NCBI GenBank assembly: GCA_902592445.1
Contig: CACJEN010000002.1
Span: forward strand, 124,001 to 188,000
Length of the DNA stretch: 64,000 nt
DNA from: an uncultured Pelagibacteraceae bacterium
Lineage (GTDB): Bacteria > Pseudomonadota > Alphaproteobacteria > Pelagibacterales > Pelagibacteraceae
Reading direction: 5' to 3'
Made by a program: the position numbers and the translations under genes. Shown here piece after piece: positions 55,842-64,000 of the stretch (position 1 is its first letter; every line of letters begins with the position of its first letter). The notes below the pieces were generated by a model. That model was not told the origin of the DNA. It searched no databases and saw only the letters and a program-made list of their open reading frames with translations.

Positions 55842-56380
55842 TGTCTAAAATAGGTAAAATAAATATTCCCATTCCAGATAAAGTTAAAGTGTTGTTGAGC
55901 GGAAATATAATTAATATTGAAGGTCCATTAGGTAAAAAATCACTTAATATTGATTTAGATGTCTTTGAATTAAAAATAAATGAGGGTAAAGAAGTTTCAA
56001 TAAAACCAAAAAAAATTGATCAAAACTCAAAAAGACTATGGGGAATGAACAGGAGTTTATTAAATAATGCCATTATTGGAGCAAGCAAGGGATATAATAA
56101 AACTCTTGAATTAGTTGGGGTTGGGTTCAGGGCTGCTTTAAAAGGAAAACAACTCAATATGCAGTTAGGTTTCAGTCATGATATTAATTTTGATATTCCA
56201 GAAGGAATAAAAATTGCTGTTGAAAAACAAACATTGTTAAAAATAAGTGGACCAGATAAACAATTGGTTGGAATGGTTGCATCTCAAATTAAAAGTATTA
56301 GACCACCAGAACCCTACAAAGGAAAAGGTATAAAAGAACAAGGTCAGTATATTTTAAGAAAAGAAGGTAAAAAGAAATAA
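55841..56380 (+). CDS. rplF: 50S ribosomal protein L6 (uL6)
   Basis: L6 sits near the sarcin-ricin loop. The 179 residues have two repeats, with [10 protein letters not shown]-like start, [25 protein letters not shown] and the C-terminal [26 protein letters not shown]. Normal length. Confidence 0.98.
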   Translation: MSKIGKINIPIPDKVKVLLSGNIINIEGPLGKKSLNIDLDVFELKINEGKEVSIKPKKIDQNSKRLWGMNRSLLNNAIIGASKGYNKTLELVGVGFRAALKGKQLNMQLGFSHDINFDIPEGIKIAVEKQTLLKISGPDKQLVGMVASQIKSIRPPEPYKGKGIKEQGQYILRKEGKKK

Positions 56381-56733
56381 TGAAAATTAGCACGCTAGAT
56401 AGAAAAAAATTCAGAGTAAGAAAGAAACTAAAAAAAGTTTCAAACAAAGATAGATTTAGGCTGTGTGTTTCTCGTTCAGCTAAAAATATAAGTGCTCAAA
56501 TTATTGATGATGTTAATAAAACAACTTTAGTTTCAGCATCATCAGTTGAAAAAAACATAAGAGAGCAAAAAAAATCAAAATTAGAACTTTCTACTTTAGT
56601 TGCCGAAATGCTTGCAAAAAAAGCACAAGAAAAAAAAATTACCAAAGTTTATTTTGATAGAGGTATTTATAAGTATCATGGTAGAGTAAAAATATTTGCT
56701 GAAACGTTAAGAAAAAATGGGATGGAATTTTAG
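56380..56733 (+). CDS. rplR: 50S ribosomal protein L18 (uL18)
   Basis: L18 links 5S rRNA to the large subunit. The 117 residues include [19 protein letters not shown] and the C-terminal [28 protein letters not shown]. Normal length. Confidence 0.97.
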   Translation: MKISTLDRKKFRVRKKLKKVSNKDRFRLCVSRSAKNISAQIIDDVNKTTLVSASSVEKNIREQKKSKLELSTLVAEMLAKKAQEKKITKVYFDRGIYKYHGRVKIFAETLRKNGMEF

Positions 56734-56736
56734 AAA

Positions 56737-57237
56737 ATGGAAAAAAATACAGACTTTTTAGAAAAACTTGTTCATATAAACAGAATAACAAAAGTTGTTA
56801 AAGGTGGGAGAAGATTTGGATTTTCAGCATTAGTTGTAGTTGGCAATCAAAATGGTAAAATCGGTATTGCACATGCCAAGGCAAAACAAGTTCCAGATGC
56901 TATTAAAAAAGCAAATGAACTTGCAAGAAGAAATTTAGTTCAAGTTCCATTACGAGAAGGAAGAACGATACATCATGATATTTTTGGTAAGGATGGAGCG
57001 GGAAAAATAAAACTAAGAGCAGCGCCGAAAGGTACGGGTATTATTGCTGGCGGACCCGTTCGGGCTGTATGTGAAGTTTTAGGTATTAAAGATATAGTAG
57101 CAAAATCACTTGGTACGGCTAATCCACATAATGTTATAAGAGCATGCATGAAAGCATTGTCCAAACAGAATTCACCAAAAAATATTTCAACTTTAAGAAA
57201 TAAAAAAATATCAGAAATAATTGAAAAAAGAGGATAA
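56737..57237 (+). CDS. rpsE: 30S ribosomal protein S5 (uS5)
   Basis: S5 helps decoding accuracy. The 166 residues have [44 protein letters not shown] and the C-terminal [13 protein letters not shown]-like block. The stop overlaps the rplO ATG, so there is no rpmD (L30) gene here. Confidence 0.98.
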   Translation: MEKNTDFLEKLVHINRITKVVKGGRRFGFSALVVVGNQNGKIGIAHAKAKQVPDAIKKANELARRNLVQVPLREGRTIHHDIFGKDGAGKIKLRAAPKGTGIIAGGPVRAVCEVLGIKDIVAKSLGTANPHNVIRACMKALSKQNSPKNISTLRNKKISEIIEKRG

Positions 57238-57698
57238 TGACCAATTTAAATACAACATCTTCAATTAAAATTAAAAAGATTAGAGTAGGTAGAGGAATAG
57301 GTTCAGGCAAAGGCAAAACTTCTGGAAGAGGTGTAAAGGGTCAAAAATCAAGATCAGGTGTAGCAATTAAAAGCTTTGAAGGGGGTCAAATGCCATTATA
57401 TAGAAGACTTCCAAAAAGAGGCTTTAACCCAATTAGAAAAGATAAAATCGCAAAGATTAATTTAGATTTATTAAATAAATTGTTAGTTTCTAATAAAATT
57501 AATTCATCTGAGAAAATTAATATCGAATATTTAAAGAAAAATAAAATTATATCTAAGTCTGTTACTCAATTTAAAGTTTTAGGAAATGGTGAATTAAATT
57601 CAAAGTTAAATATAGAGGCTGATTTTTCCTCTAAATCAGCAATACAAAAAATTGAGAAAGCGGGCGGAAGTATTTTAGTAAAATCAAATAAAGATTAA
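57237..57698 (+). CDS. rplO: 50S ribosomal protein L15 (uL15)
   Basis: The 153-residue protein begins after a basic start with VGRGIGSGKGKTSGRGVKGQKSRSG, then GGQMPLYRRLPKRGFNP. It assembles late into the 50S. It directly follows rpsE, where many bacteria have rpmD in between. One-base overlap with secY. Confidence 0.97.
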   Translation: MTNLNTTSSIKIKKIRVGRGIGSGKGKTSGRGVKGQKSRSGVAIKSFEGGQMPLYRRLPKRGFNPIRKDKIAKINLDLLNKLLVSNKINSSEKINIEYLKKNKIISKSVTQFKVLGNGELNSKLNIEADFSSKSAIQKIEKAGGSILVKSNKD

Positions 57699-58978
57699 TG
57701 AGCTCTTCAACTCAATCTCACGACTTAAGAAACAGAATATTATTTACTATACTTATACTAGCTATTTACAGACTCGGCACGTTTGTCCCACTTCCTGGAA
57801 TTGATCCAGAGCAACTTCAAATAATGATGGAAAGTAATCAAAAAGGTTTATTAGGTATGTTTAATGTTTTTGCTGGTGGAGCTGTAAGCAGAATGGCAAT
57901 ATTCGCACTTGGCATAATGCCTTACATATCTTCATCTATCATTGTGCAATTACTTACAGGAGTTTCTGATTACTTCAAAAATTTAAAAGCACAAGGGGAG
58001 ATAGGTAGACAAAAAATTACGCAAATTACACGATATGGAACTGTTTTATTGGCAACAATCCAAGGTTATGGTTTAGCGGTTGGATTAGAGTCTTCTGCAA
58101 ATCTGGTGATTAATCCTGGTATGTTTTTTAAAATATCTACCGTAACAACAATTGTTGCTGGTACAATATTTTTGATGTGGTTAGGAGAACAAATCACACA
58201 AAGAGGTATCGGAAATGGTATTTCTCTAATAATTTTTTCTGGTATTGTTGCAGAAATTCCAAGAGCTTTAGTAACTACGTTTGAACTTGGTCGTACTGGT
58301 GCGATCTCTACAATTATGATTATAGGTATATTTGTTTTATTGGTTTTAACTATTCTATTTATTGTTTTTATGGAGCGAGCTCTACGTAAAATTTTAATAA
58401 ATTACCCAAAAAGACAAATGGGTAACAAAATGTATGGTGGAGACTCTTCGCATTTACCACTTAAAATAAATTCAGCCGGAGTAATACCAGCTATATTTGC
58501 ATCTGCTTTATTACTTTTACCTGTAACATTTTCAAATTTTAATATTTCTCAGAACGAAACATTTTTAAACATTTCATCGTATTTTTCTCAAGGTCAACCG
58601 CTTTATATGATCTTATATGCTAGTGGAATAATATTTTTTACTTTTTTTTATACTTCAATTACATTTAATCCAAATGAAACAGCTGAGAATTTAAGAAAAT
58701 ATGGTGGATTTATTCCTGGCATTCGTCCAGGTGAAAGCACAGCAATCTACATAGATACCATACTTACAAGATTGACGACCATAGGTGCTTTGTATCTTAC
58801 ATTAGTTTGTTTAATGCCTGAATTTTTAATAGCAAATTATCCAATACCATTTTATTTAGGTGGAGCATCAGTTTTAATTGTTGTTGTTGTAGCTATAGAT
58901 ACAGTTACTCAGATACAGACACGTTTAATGAGCTCTCAATATGAGCAGCTAATTAAAAAAACAAAATTTGGTAGATAA
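57698..58978 (+). CDS. secY: Preprotein translocase subunit SecY
   Basis: SecY forms the inner-membrane channel for protein export. The 426 residues contain about ten TM helices, with FVPLPGIDPEQL in the first periplasmic/plug region, IMPYISSSIIVQLL, the cytosolic loop KYGGFIPGIRPGESTA, and conserved basic residues. It pairs with the SecE above. Confidence 0.98.
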   Translation: MSSSTQSHDLRNRILFTILILAIYRLGTFVPLPGIDPEQLQIMMESNQKGLLGMFNVFAGGAVSRMAIFALGIMPYISSSIIVQLLTGVSDYFKNLKAQGEIGRQKITQITRYGTVLLATIQGYGLAVGLESSANLVINPGMFFKISTVTTIVAGTIFLMWLGEQITQRGIGNGISLIIFSGIVAEIPRALVTTFELGRTGAISTIMIIGIFVLLVLTILFIVFMERALRKILINYPKRQMGNKMYGGDSSHLPLKINSAGVIPAIFASALLLLPVTFSNFNISQNETFLNISSYFSQGQPLYMILYASGIIFFTFFYTSITFNPNETAENLRKYGGFIPGIRPGESTAIYIDTILTRLTTIGALYLTLVCLMPEFLIANYPIPFYLGGASVLIVVVVAIDTVTQIQTRLMSSQYEQLIKKTKFGR

Positions 58979-59542
58979 GTGAACATCATATTATTTGGCC
59001 CTCCTGGAGCTGGAAAAGGTACTCAGGCCAAATATTTAGTTAAAAAATTGAAAGGTTTTCAAATTTCTACAGGCGATATCTTAAGAGATGAAATCAAAAA
59101 AGATACATATATAGGTAAAAAAATAATAAATGAAATGAACGATGGAAAATTTGTAAGCGATGAGATTGTAAATACAATAATCAAAAAATTTATCTTTGAT
59201 CCTCAAAAGAAAAATAAATTAATATTTGATGGATATCCTAGGTCTCTAGATCAAGCTAAAAATTTAGATTGTTTACTAAATGATTCTGAGCAAAAAATTG
59301 ATTTTGTGTTTTATTTAAACGTTAATAAAGAGACTATTGTAAAAAGACTTGAAAAAAGAAAGTTTATAGAAAAAAGAACTGATGACGATTTAGATACCAT
59401 CCTTAAGAGGTACGACACATACATGGAGACCACAAAACCAGTTTTAGATTTTTACTCAAAAAAAAAAAATTTTCATGAGATTGATGGATCTGAAAATATC
59501 AATGAAATAACAAGGAAAATAGAGGCTTTTGTTAATGTTTAA
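58979..59542 (+). CDS. adk: Adenylate kinase (short LID form)
   Basis: Adk interconverts AMP, ADP and ATP. The 187 residues have the P-loop IILFGPPGAGKGTQA, GFQISTGDILRDE and FDGYPRSLDQA. The LID is short (RTDDDLDTILKRY) and lacks zinc cysteines. The start is GTG immediately after the secY stop. The secY-adk pair before rpsM is typical of alphaproteobacteria. Confidence 0.97.
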   Translation: MNIILFGPPGAGKGTQAKYLVKKLKGFQISTGDILRDEIKKDTYIGKKIINEMNDGKFVSDEIVNTIIKKFIFDPQKKNKLIFDGYPRSLDQAKNLDCLLNDSEQKIDFVFYLNVNKETIVKRLEKRKFIEKRTDDDLDTILKRYDTYMETTKPVLDFYSKKKNFHEIDGSENINEITRKIEAFVNV

Positions 59543-59546
59543 TGCG

Positions 59547-59574
59547 TTGACTTTGACTAATTCTCTTATATAAA
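59547..59574 (+). promoter_or_regulatory. Internal promoter before the alpha operon (rpsM)
   Basis: TTGACT, 16-bp spacer, TATAAA within the 56-bp gap between adk and rpsM. One of the best promoter matches in the ribosomal block. Confidence 0.65.
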
Positions 59575-59598
59575 AGGCACAATTTTATCACAAAAACT

Positions 59599-59982
59599 AT
59601 GGCTCGTATTGCAGGTGTAAACATACCACAAAATAAATTAGTTCATGTTGGATTAACTTATATTTATGGAATAGGTAATAAATATTCTAACGAAATATGT
59701 AAATCTTTAGAAATTCCTAAATCAAAAAGAGTTAATGAGTTAACAGATGATCAAATTTTGAAGATAAGAGAATACATTGATCATAAATTTACTGTTGAAG
59801 GTGACTTAAGAAGAGAAAATTCACTCAGCATAAAAAGACTTATAGATTTAGCTACCTACAGGGGATCAAGACATAGAAAGAAATTACCTGTGAGAGGACA
59901 AAGAACAAGATGCAATGCTAGAACTAGAAAAGGTAAAGCTATTGCTATTGCTGGTAAAAAATTAACACCACTTAAAAAGTAA
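59599..59982 (+). CDS. rpsM: 30S ribosomal protein S13 (uS13)
   Basis: S13 forms a head bridge and contacts P-site tRNA. The 127 residues include [25 protein letters not shown] and the C-terminal [21 protein letters not shown]. The start has its own promoter nearby. Confidence 0.98.
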   Translation: MARIAGVNIPQNKLVHVGLTYIYGIGNKYSNEICKSLEIPKSKRVNELTDDQILKIREYIDHKFTVEGDLRRENSLSIKRLIDLATYRGSRHRKKLPVRGQRTRCNARTRKGKAIAIAGKKLTPLKK

Positions 59983-59984
59983 TA

Positions 59985-60428
59985 ATGACTAAAGATGTAA
60001 CAGAAAATAAATCTTCAACAAAAGAGTCATCTTCAAAGAGTAAGAAAAGTTCATATTCTAAAAAGAAAAAAGGAAAAAAGAATATTTTAAACGGAATTGC
60101 TTACGTTCAATCTACATTTAACAATACCATTGTATCTATTGCAGATACAAATGGAAATGTAATTTCTTGGGCATCTTCGGGTCAAAAAGGTTTTAAAGGA
60201 TCAAGAAAATCCACGCCATATGCTGCTCAAGTTGCTGCTGACGCAGCTGCGGCTAAAGCATTAGAAGTAGGAATGAAAGTTTTGTCTGTCGAAGTTAAAG
60301 GACCTGGATCTGGAAGAGAAACAGCTCTTAGAGCATTACAAGCTAGAGGATTTAAAATTATTTCAATTAAAGATACAACACCAATGCCTCATAATGGTAC
60401 GCGACCACCAAAAAAAAGGAGAGTATAA
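59985..60428 (+). CDS. rpsK: 30S ribosomal protein S11 (uS11)
   Basis: S11 shapes the mRNA exit cleft. The 147 residues have a Ser/Lys-rich N-terminal extension of about 30 residues, longer than in E. coli, before [22 protein letters not shown]. The end is [17 protein letters not shown]. The long tail is an addition of this lineage. Confidence 0.97.
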   Translation: MTKDVTENKSSTKESSSKSKKSSYSKKKKGKKNILNGIAYVQSTFNNTIVSIADTNGNVISWASSGQKGFKGSRKSTPYAAQVAADAAAAKALEVGMKVLSVEVKGPGSGRETALRALQARGFKIISIKDTTPMPHNGTRPPKKRRV

Positions 60429-61457
60429 ATGGAACAAACAGAAGTAAATTCAAAAAATTGGAAATCATTAATTAAACCTACAAAATTAGATGTCCAGCTC
60501 AGTGATGATAAATCTTTTGCAAAAATAGTAGCCGAACCTTTAGAAAAGGGTTATGGTTTAACCTTAGGAAATTCTCTTAGAAGAATTTTATTATCATCTA
60601 TAAGAGGAACAGCTGTTACAGCAATTCAAATTGACGGTGTTCTTCACGAATTTACGTCAATAAAAGGTGTAAGGGAAGATGTAACTGATATTGTGTTAAA
60701 TATAAAGTCTTTAGCACTTAAAAGTAATTCAGATACATCCAAAAAACTTATATTAGATGCAAAAGGTCCAGGAGAAATTAAAGCATCAGACATATCACCT
60801 GTAACTGATATTGAAATTTTAAATCCGGACTTAGTTATTTGTAATTTAGATGAAAAAACAAACTTTCATATGGAAATGACAATAGGTACAGGAAAAGGAT
60901 ACATATCTGCTGAAATGAATAAGCCAGAAGAACCACCCTTAGGTCTAATACCAATAGATTCATTATTTAGTCCGGTAAAAAAAGTATCGTACTCTGTAAG
61001 TACAGCTAGAGAAGGTAAGGCCCTAGATTACGACAAATTAACTATGGAAGTTGAAACTAATGGATCTATCTCAGCCGAGGATGCAGTTGCGTACTCAGCG
61101 AGAATTTTTCAAGATCAACTTGGAATGTTTGTAAATTTTGACGAGCCACAAGAAGTTTTAGTTAGAGAGCAACCAGCTGAACCAGAATTTAATAAGAACT
61201 TGTTGAGAAAAGTAGATGAACTAGAATTGTCTGTAAGATCAATGAATTGTCTTAAAAATGATAACATTATTTACATAGGTGATTTAGTTCAAAAATCTGA
61301 GGGTGAAATGTTGAGGACACCTAATTTTGGAAGAAAATCACTTAACGAAATAAAAGAAGTTCTAACTGGAATGTCACTTTATTTAGGTATGGAAATACCT
61401 AATTGGCCACCTGATAACATTGCTGAATTATCTAAGAAACTTGAGGAAGCTATTTAA
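60429..61457 (+). CDS. rpoA: RNA polymerase alpha subunit
   Basis: Alpha nucleates polymerase assembly and its CTD binds UP elements and activators. The 342 residues have [28 protein letters not shown] in the NTD and a CTD with [23 protein letters not shown] and [12 protein letters not shown]. Length is normal. It overlaps rplQ by one base. Confidence 0.98.
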   Translation: MEQTEVNSKNWKSLIKPTKLDVQLSDDKSFAKIVAEPLEKGYGLTLGNSLRRILLSSIRGTAVTAIQIDGVLHEFTSIKGVREDVTDIVLNIKSLALKSNSDTSKKLILDAKGPGEIKASDISPVTDIEILNPDLVICNLDEKTNFHMEMTIGTGKGYISAEMNKPEEPPLGLIPIDSLFSPVKKVSYSVSTAREGKALDYDKLTMEVETNGSISAEDAVAYSARIFQDQLGMFVNFDEPQEVLVREQPAEPEFNKNLLRKVDELELSVRSMNCLKNDNIIYIGDLVQKSEGEMLRTPNFGRKSLNEIKEVLTGMSLYLGMEIPNWPPDNIAELSKKLEEAI

Positions 61458-61900
61458 TGAGACATAAGTTTGGATATAAAAAATTAAACAGAACTTCAGA
61501 ACATCGAAAAGCTTTAATTAAGAATATGTTGAATTCATTAATTAAATATGAACAAATTACTACAACACTACCCAAAGCTAAAGTATTAAAACCTCAGGCT
61601 GATAAAATAATTACTTTAGGAAAAAAAGATAACTTACAAAATACAAAAACTCTAATTTCAAAATTACAAGACGCAAAATCTGCCAATAAAGTAAAAAAAA
61701 CACTTTCAAAACGATATGAAAATAGAAAAGGTGGCTATACAAGAATAATTAAAGCTGGCTTTAGATATGGTGATAATGCACCAATGGCTGTTATTGAGTT
61801 TGTAGACAGAGACGTTGAGGCGAAAAGAGTAGATAAAAAGAAAAAAGATGTGGCAACTGCATCATCTAAATCAGAAGACAAAAATCAAGCCACTGCTTAA
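61457..61900 (+). CDS. rplQ: 50S ribosomal protein L17 (bL17)
   Basis: The 147 residues have the conserved [29 protein letters not shown] start and [24 protein letters not shown] near the end, plus a Lys/Ser tail beyond the E. coli length. It ends the ribosomal block. Confidence 0.97.
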   Translation: MRHKFGYKKLNRTSEHRKALIKNMLNSLIKYEQITTTLPKAKVLKPQADKIITLGKKDNLQNTKTLISKLQDAKSANKVKKTLSKRYENRKGGYTRIIKAGFRYGDNAPMAVIEFVDRDVEAKRVDKKKKDVATASSKSEDKNQATA

Positions 61901-61924
61901 TTAAAATATACAATAGTATTATCT

Positions 61925-61941
61925 TTGATTTTTAAAATCAA
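61925..61941 (+). terminator. Weak hairpin after rplQ
   Basis: TTGATT-TTTAA-AATCAA, a 6-bp stem after the last gene of the block, without a following T-run. It may be a processing or 3'-end element. Confidence 0.3.
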
Positions 61942-61965
61942 TAATTGATACTTTGGTTTATCCTT

Positions 61966-62877
61966 ATGAAAAAAATAATACTAGTCAAAACATCTTATAA
62001 TAATATGCGTATAGATAGATTTTTAAGAAATTATTTAGGAAAAATACCACAAGGATTAATAGAAAAAAATTTAAGAAATGGAAAAATTAAGTTAAATCAA
62101 AAAAAAGTCAAAAGTTCTCAAAAAGTTAGAACAGATGATAAAATAATTTTTTTTAATTTTAATTTTGAAGAAAACATTAAACAATCCAAAACCAAATTTA
62201 ATCCTAATAACGAAATTGTTAAACAGAATGAAGATTTGATTATTGAAAACAATGATAACTTTATAGTATTAAATAAAGCTTCAGGAATCTCTGTACAAGG
62301 TGGAACTAAATCAAAAAAAAATCTAGTTGATATTTTTACTAAAAGCGAAATTTTTGAAGGATCTAAACCATACTCTGTTCATAGACTAGACAAAGACACA
62401 TCCGGTGTATTTATAATTGCAAAGAATAGAGAAAGCGCTCAATTATTGACTTCTTTATTTAGGTTACGAAAAGTTCACAAAACTTACTTAGCTATCTGTC
62501 AAGGAGAGATAACTAATAACTCTGGCACATGGGAAGATGATTTAATTAGATATGATGGAGACAAAAAAATCATAGAAAATGCAAAAACAATTTATAAAGT
62601 GTTGGACAAAAATTCTGAGGCTAGTTTATTAGAGTTAAAACCTATTACAGGAAGAAAGCATCAATTACGTAAACAATTGTATGCAATAGGTAATCCTATT
62701 TTTGGAGATACAAAATATAAATTATCAAATTCCAATAAGGGAATAAATAAAAATTTAATGTTACACTCATATCAAATAAAATTTAAAATTAATGATGTAA
62801 AGCATACGTATTCAGCGTTATTACCAGATTATTTTAAAAGATTGTTAAAATCAAAACGCCTTAGATTTTCAAATTAG
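61966..62877 (+). CDS. RluC/RluD-type 23S rRNA pseudouridine synthase
   Basis: This enzyme isomerises uridines in 23S rRNA. The 303 residues begin with an S4 RNA-binding domain ([23 protein letters not shown]) and continue to the catalytic motif [17 protein letters not shown] with the active Asp, and [10 protein letters not shown]. An RluC-like role is favoured, but RluD cannot be excluded. The ORF track adds seven codons from TTG; the ATG is preferred. The 3' end overlaps lipB by 17 nt, convergently. Confidence 0.9.
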   Translation: MKKIILVKTSYNNMRIDRFLRNYLGKIPQGLIEKNLRNGKIKLNQKKVKSSQKVRTDDKIIFFNFNFEENIKQSKTKFNPNNEIVKQNEDLIIENNDNFIVLNKASGISVQGGTKSKKNLVDIFTKSEIFEGSKPYSVHRLDKDTSGVFIIAKNRESAQLLTSLFRLRKVHKTYLAICQGEITNNSGTWEDDLIRYDGDKKIIENAKTIYKVLDKNSEASLLELKPITGRKHQLRKQLYAIGNPIFGDTKYKLSNSNKGINKNLMLHSYQIKFKINDVKHTYSALLPDYFKRLLKSKRLRFSN

Positions 62878-63478
62878 AAACAAAATTTTCTATTAATTTA
62901 TCACCAAGTTTTGAATAATCCTGATTTATAATATTTTTTAAATTCGTAACTCCTTTATCTGAAATACCACATGGTACAATTTTTTTATATTTCTCTAAAT
63001 CATTATTTATATTTATTGCAAAGCCATGATATGCAATCCATTTGCTAACTCTAATTCCTATAGCTGCAACTTTATTTACTTCATTGTTTACTTTATACCA
63101 GATTCCTATGTTTTCTTTATCTGGAAAAGTTTCAATATTGTATAACCTCAAGGTTTGAATAATAGTTTTTTCAATTAGATTAATAAATTTTCTAATATCT
63201 TTTTTTTTTCTTAAATCTAAAACGAAATAACAAATTAATTGTCCTGGTCCATGATAGGTTATTTTACCACCTCTATTTGTCTCAAATATCTCTATTGATT
63301 TATCAATTATTTCATTTTCACTATAAGACGTTCCTGCAGTGAAGATTTCATCGTGCTCTAAAGTCCAAATCAATTCTTTACCATTATTCTCATATAAATC
63401 TTTTAATCTACTTTCTAAAAGATTAATGGCCTCATAATATTTTACTGGTTTTGCTGACTTTTTGATCTCTAAGTTCAT
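62861..63478 (-). CDS. lipB: Lipoyl(octanoyl) transferase
   Basis: LipB transfers octanoyl from acyl carrier protein to lipoyl domains. The 205 residues show [17 protein letters not shown], the catalytic lysine in [18 protein letters not shown] and the catalytic cysteine in [12 protein letters not shown]. Normal length. It is transcribed leftward, divergent from mgtE across 61 bp. Confidence 0.95.
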   Translation of the reverse strand: MNLEIKKSAKPVKYYEAINLLESRLKDLYENNGKELIWTLEHDEIFTAGTSYSENEIIDKSIEIFETNRGGKITYHGPGQLICYFVLDLRKKKDIRKFINLIEKTIIQTLRLYNIETFPDKENIGIWYKVNNEVNKVAAIGIRVSKWIAYHGFAININNDLEKYKKIVPCGISDKGVTNLKNIINQDYSKLGDKLIENFVSNLKI

Positions 63479-63539
63479 TTATAATTTGTATTATCTTAAT
63501 TATGTATTAATAGTGCAAATCACAATTATAGGTAGATTT

Positions 63540-64000
63540 ATGTCTTTAAACAAAAAAACTAAAGATAAAAAAGTTAATTTTGAATTTAACAAAGAATATT
63601 TAAGAGTTGTAACATCAAAAATTGCCAATAATGATACTCAATTTATAAACAATTCATTTAATGAGATGCATCCCGCAGATGCTGCAGATATAATTGAACA
63701 TTTAAGCCAAAATGATAGAGAAAGCTTAATAAAATTAAATAATTTTAATATAGATCCTGAAGTTTTTGTTGAGCTAAATGAGTCAATCCAAACTGAAATT
63801 ATTACTTATTTATCTTCAGATTCTATAGTTGGTATACTTAAAGGTTTAGAATCAGATGATGCAATTTCTATTTTAGAAAATGTTCCTGAGGAGGACAAAA
63901 ATTCAATTTTAAGTTCTCTACCACCTAAAGACCGATTTGCTCTACTTGAAAGTTTAAGTTATCCAGAAGACACAGCAGCAAGATTAATGCAACGTGAGTT
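63540..64000 (+). CDS. mgtE: MgtE-family magnesium transporter, N-terminal part only
   Basis: MgtE is a Mg2+ channel gated by cytosolic N and CBS domains. The first 153 codons are visible of about 450. The N domain is recognisable from EMHPADAADIIEHL, then DSIVGILKGLESDDAISILENV and LSYPEDTAARLMQRE. The CBS and membrane parts are beyond the window edge. Confidence 0.9.
   Translation, partial: MSLNKKTKDKKVNFEFNKEYLRVVTSKIANNDTQFINNSFNEMHPADAADIIEHLSQNDRESLIKLNNFNIDPEVFVELNESIQTEIITYLSSDSIVGILKGLESDDAISILENVPEEDKNSILSSLPPKDRFALLESLSYPEDTAARLMQRE

Overview
The window is AT-rich (about 30% GC by eye), very tightly packed, and reads as a chromosome segment of a streamlined marine alphaproteobacterium, most likely SAR11 (Pelagibacterales). 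The reasons are the very short intergenic gaps with many 1-4 nt stop/start overlaps (TAATG, ATGA), the alphaproteobacterial order secY-adk-rpsM-rpsK-rpoA-rplQ, and single compact versions of housekeeping genes. No taxonomic search was run.

Left part (1-19.6 kb). A leftward cluster sfsA-map-purB-purC (purC cut by the window edge) is followed by rightward genes: a CinA-type MoaB-fold protein, a gamma-glutamylcyclotransferase-like protein, two tandem paralogous secreted proteins with MORN-like motifs and a shared acidic/glycine tail, azlCD, and a homoserine-dehydrogenase-like SAF-domain oxidoreductase. A leftward operon then holds a TPR-CHAT (caspase-fold) exported protein, a three-gene glucosylglycerate-type solute cassette (HAD phosphatase, GT81 synthase, GH13 phosphorylase), and a TPR-glycosyltransferase. 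Head-to-head with the CHAT gene, and overlapping its start, is a secreted trypsin-like protease with a tail of calcium-binding-like repeats.

Accessory part (19.6-32.4 kb). Two tRNA-bounded islands lie here. Island 1 (about 2.1 kb) sits at tRNA-Leu(TAA) and carries one membrane Sel1-like gene. Island 2 (about 7.5 kb) sits at tRNA-Thr(TGT). It carries a PrsW-protease operon that ends in a strong terminator, a CII-like phage regulator, and a divergent operon: a structured leader, a small membrane protein, a ribbon-helix-helix protein, a DUF2130 coiled-coil nuclease, and a DUF3427-like/NucS-like nuclease. Neither island encodes an integrase, yet both carry related rGACTAC repeats next to their ends. 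Between the islands lie nadK, two small secreted proteins, a HEAGH membrane protein and a type IV pilin-like protein.

Right part (32.4-64 kb). rlmB, tRNA-Tyr, tRNA-Gly, tuf and tRNA-Trp lead into an almost unbroken transcription/translation block: secE-nusG-rplKAJL-rpoBC, rpsL-rpsG-fusA, then the S10, spc and alpha operons ending at rplQ. No rpmD (L30) lies between rpsE and rplO. An RluC/RluD-type pseudouridine synthase, lipB and the start of mgtE complete the window.

The best candidates for something undescribed are (a) the island 2 nuclease operon, with its CII-like regulator, operator dyad and a leader that can form mutually exclusive SD/anti-SD pairings, and (b) the overlapping divergent pair of exported CHAT and trypsin-like peptidases.
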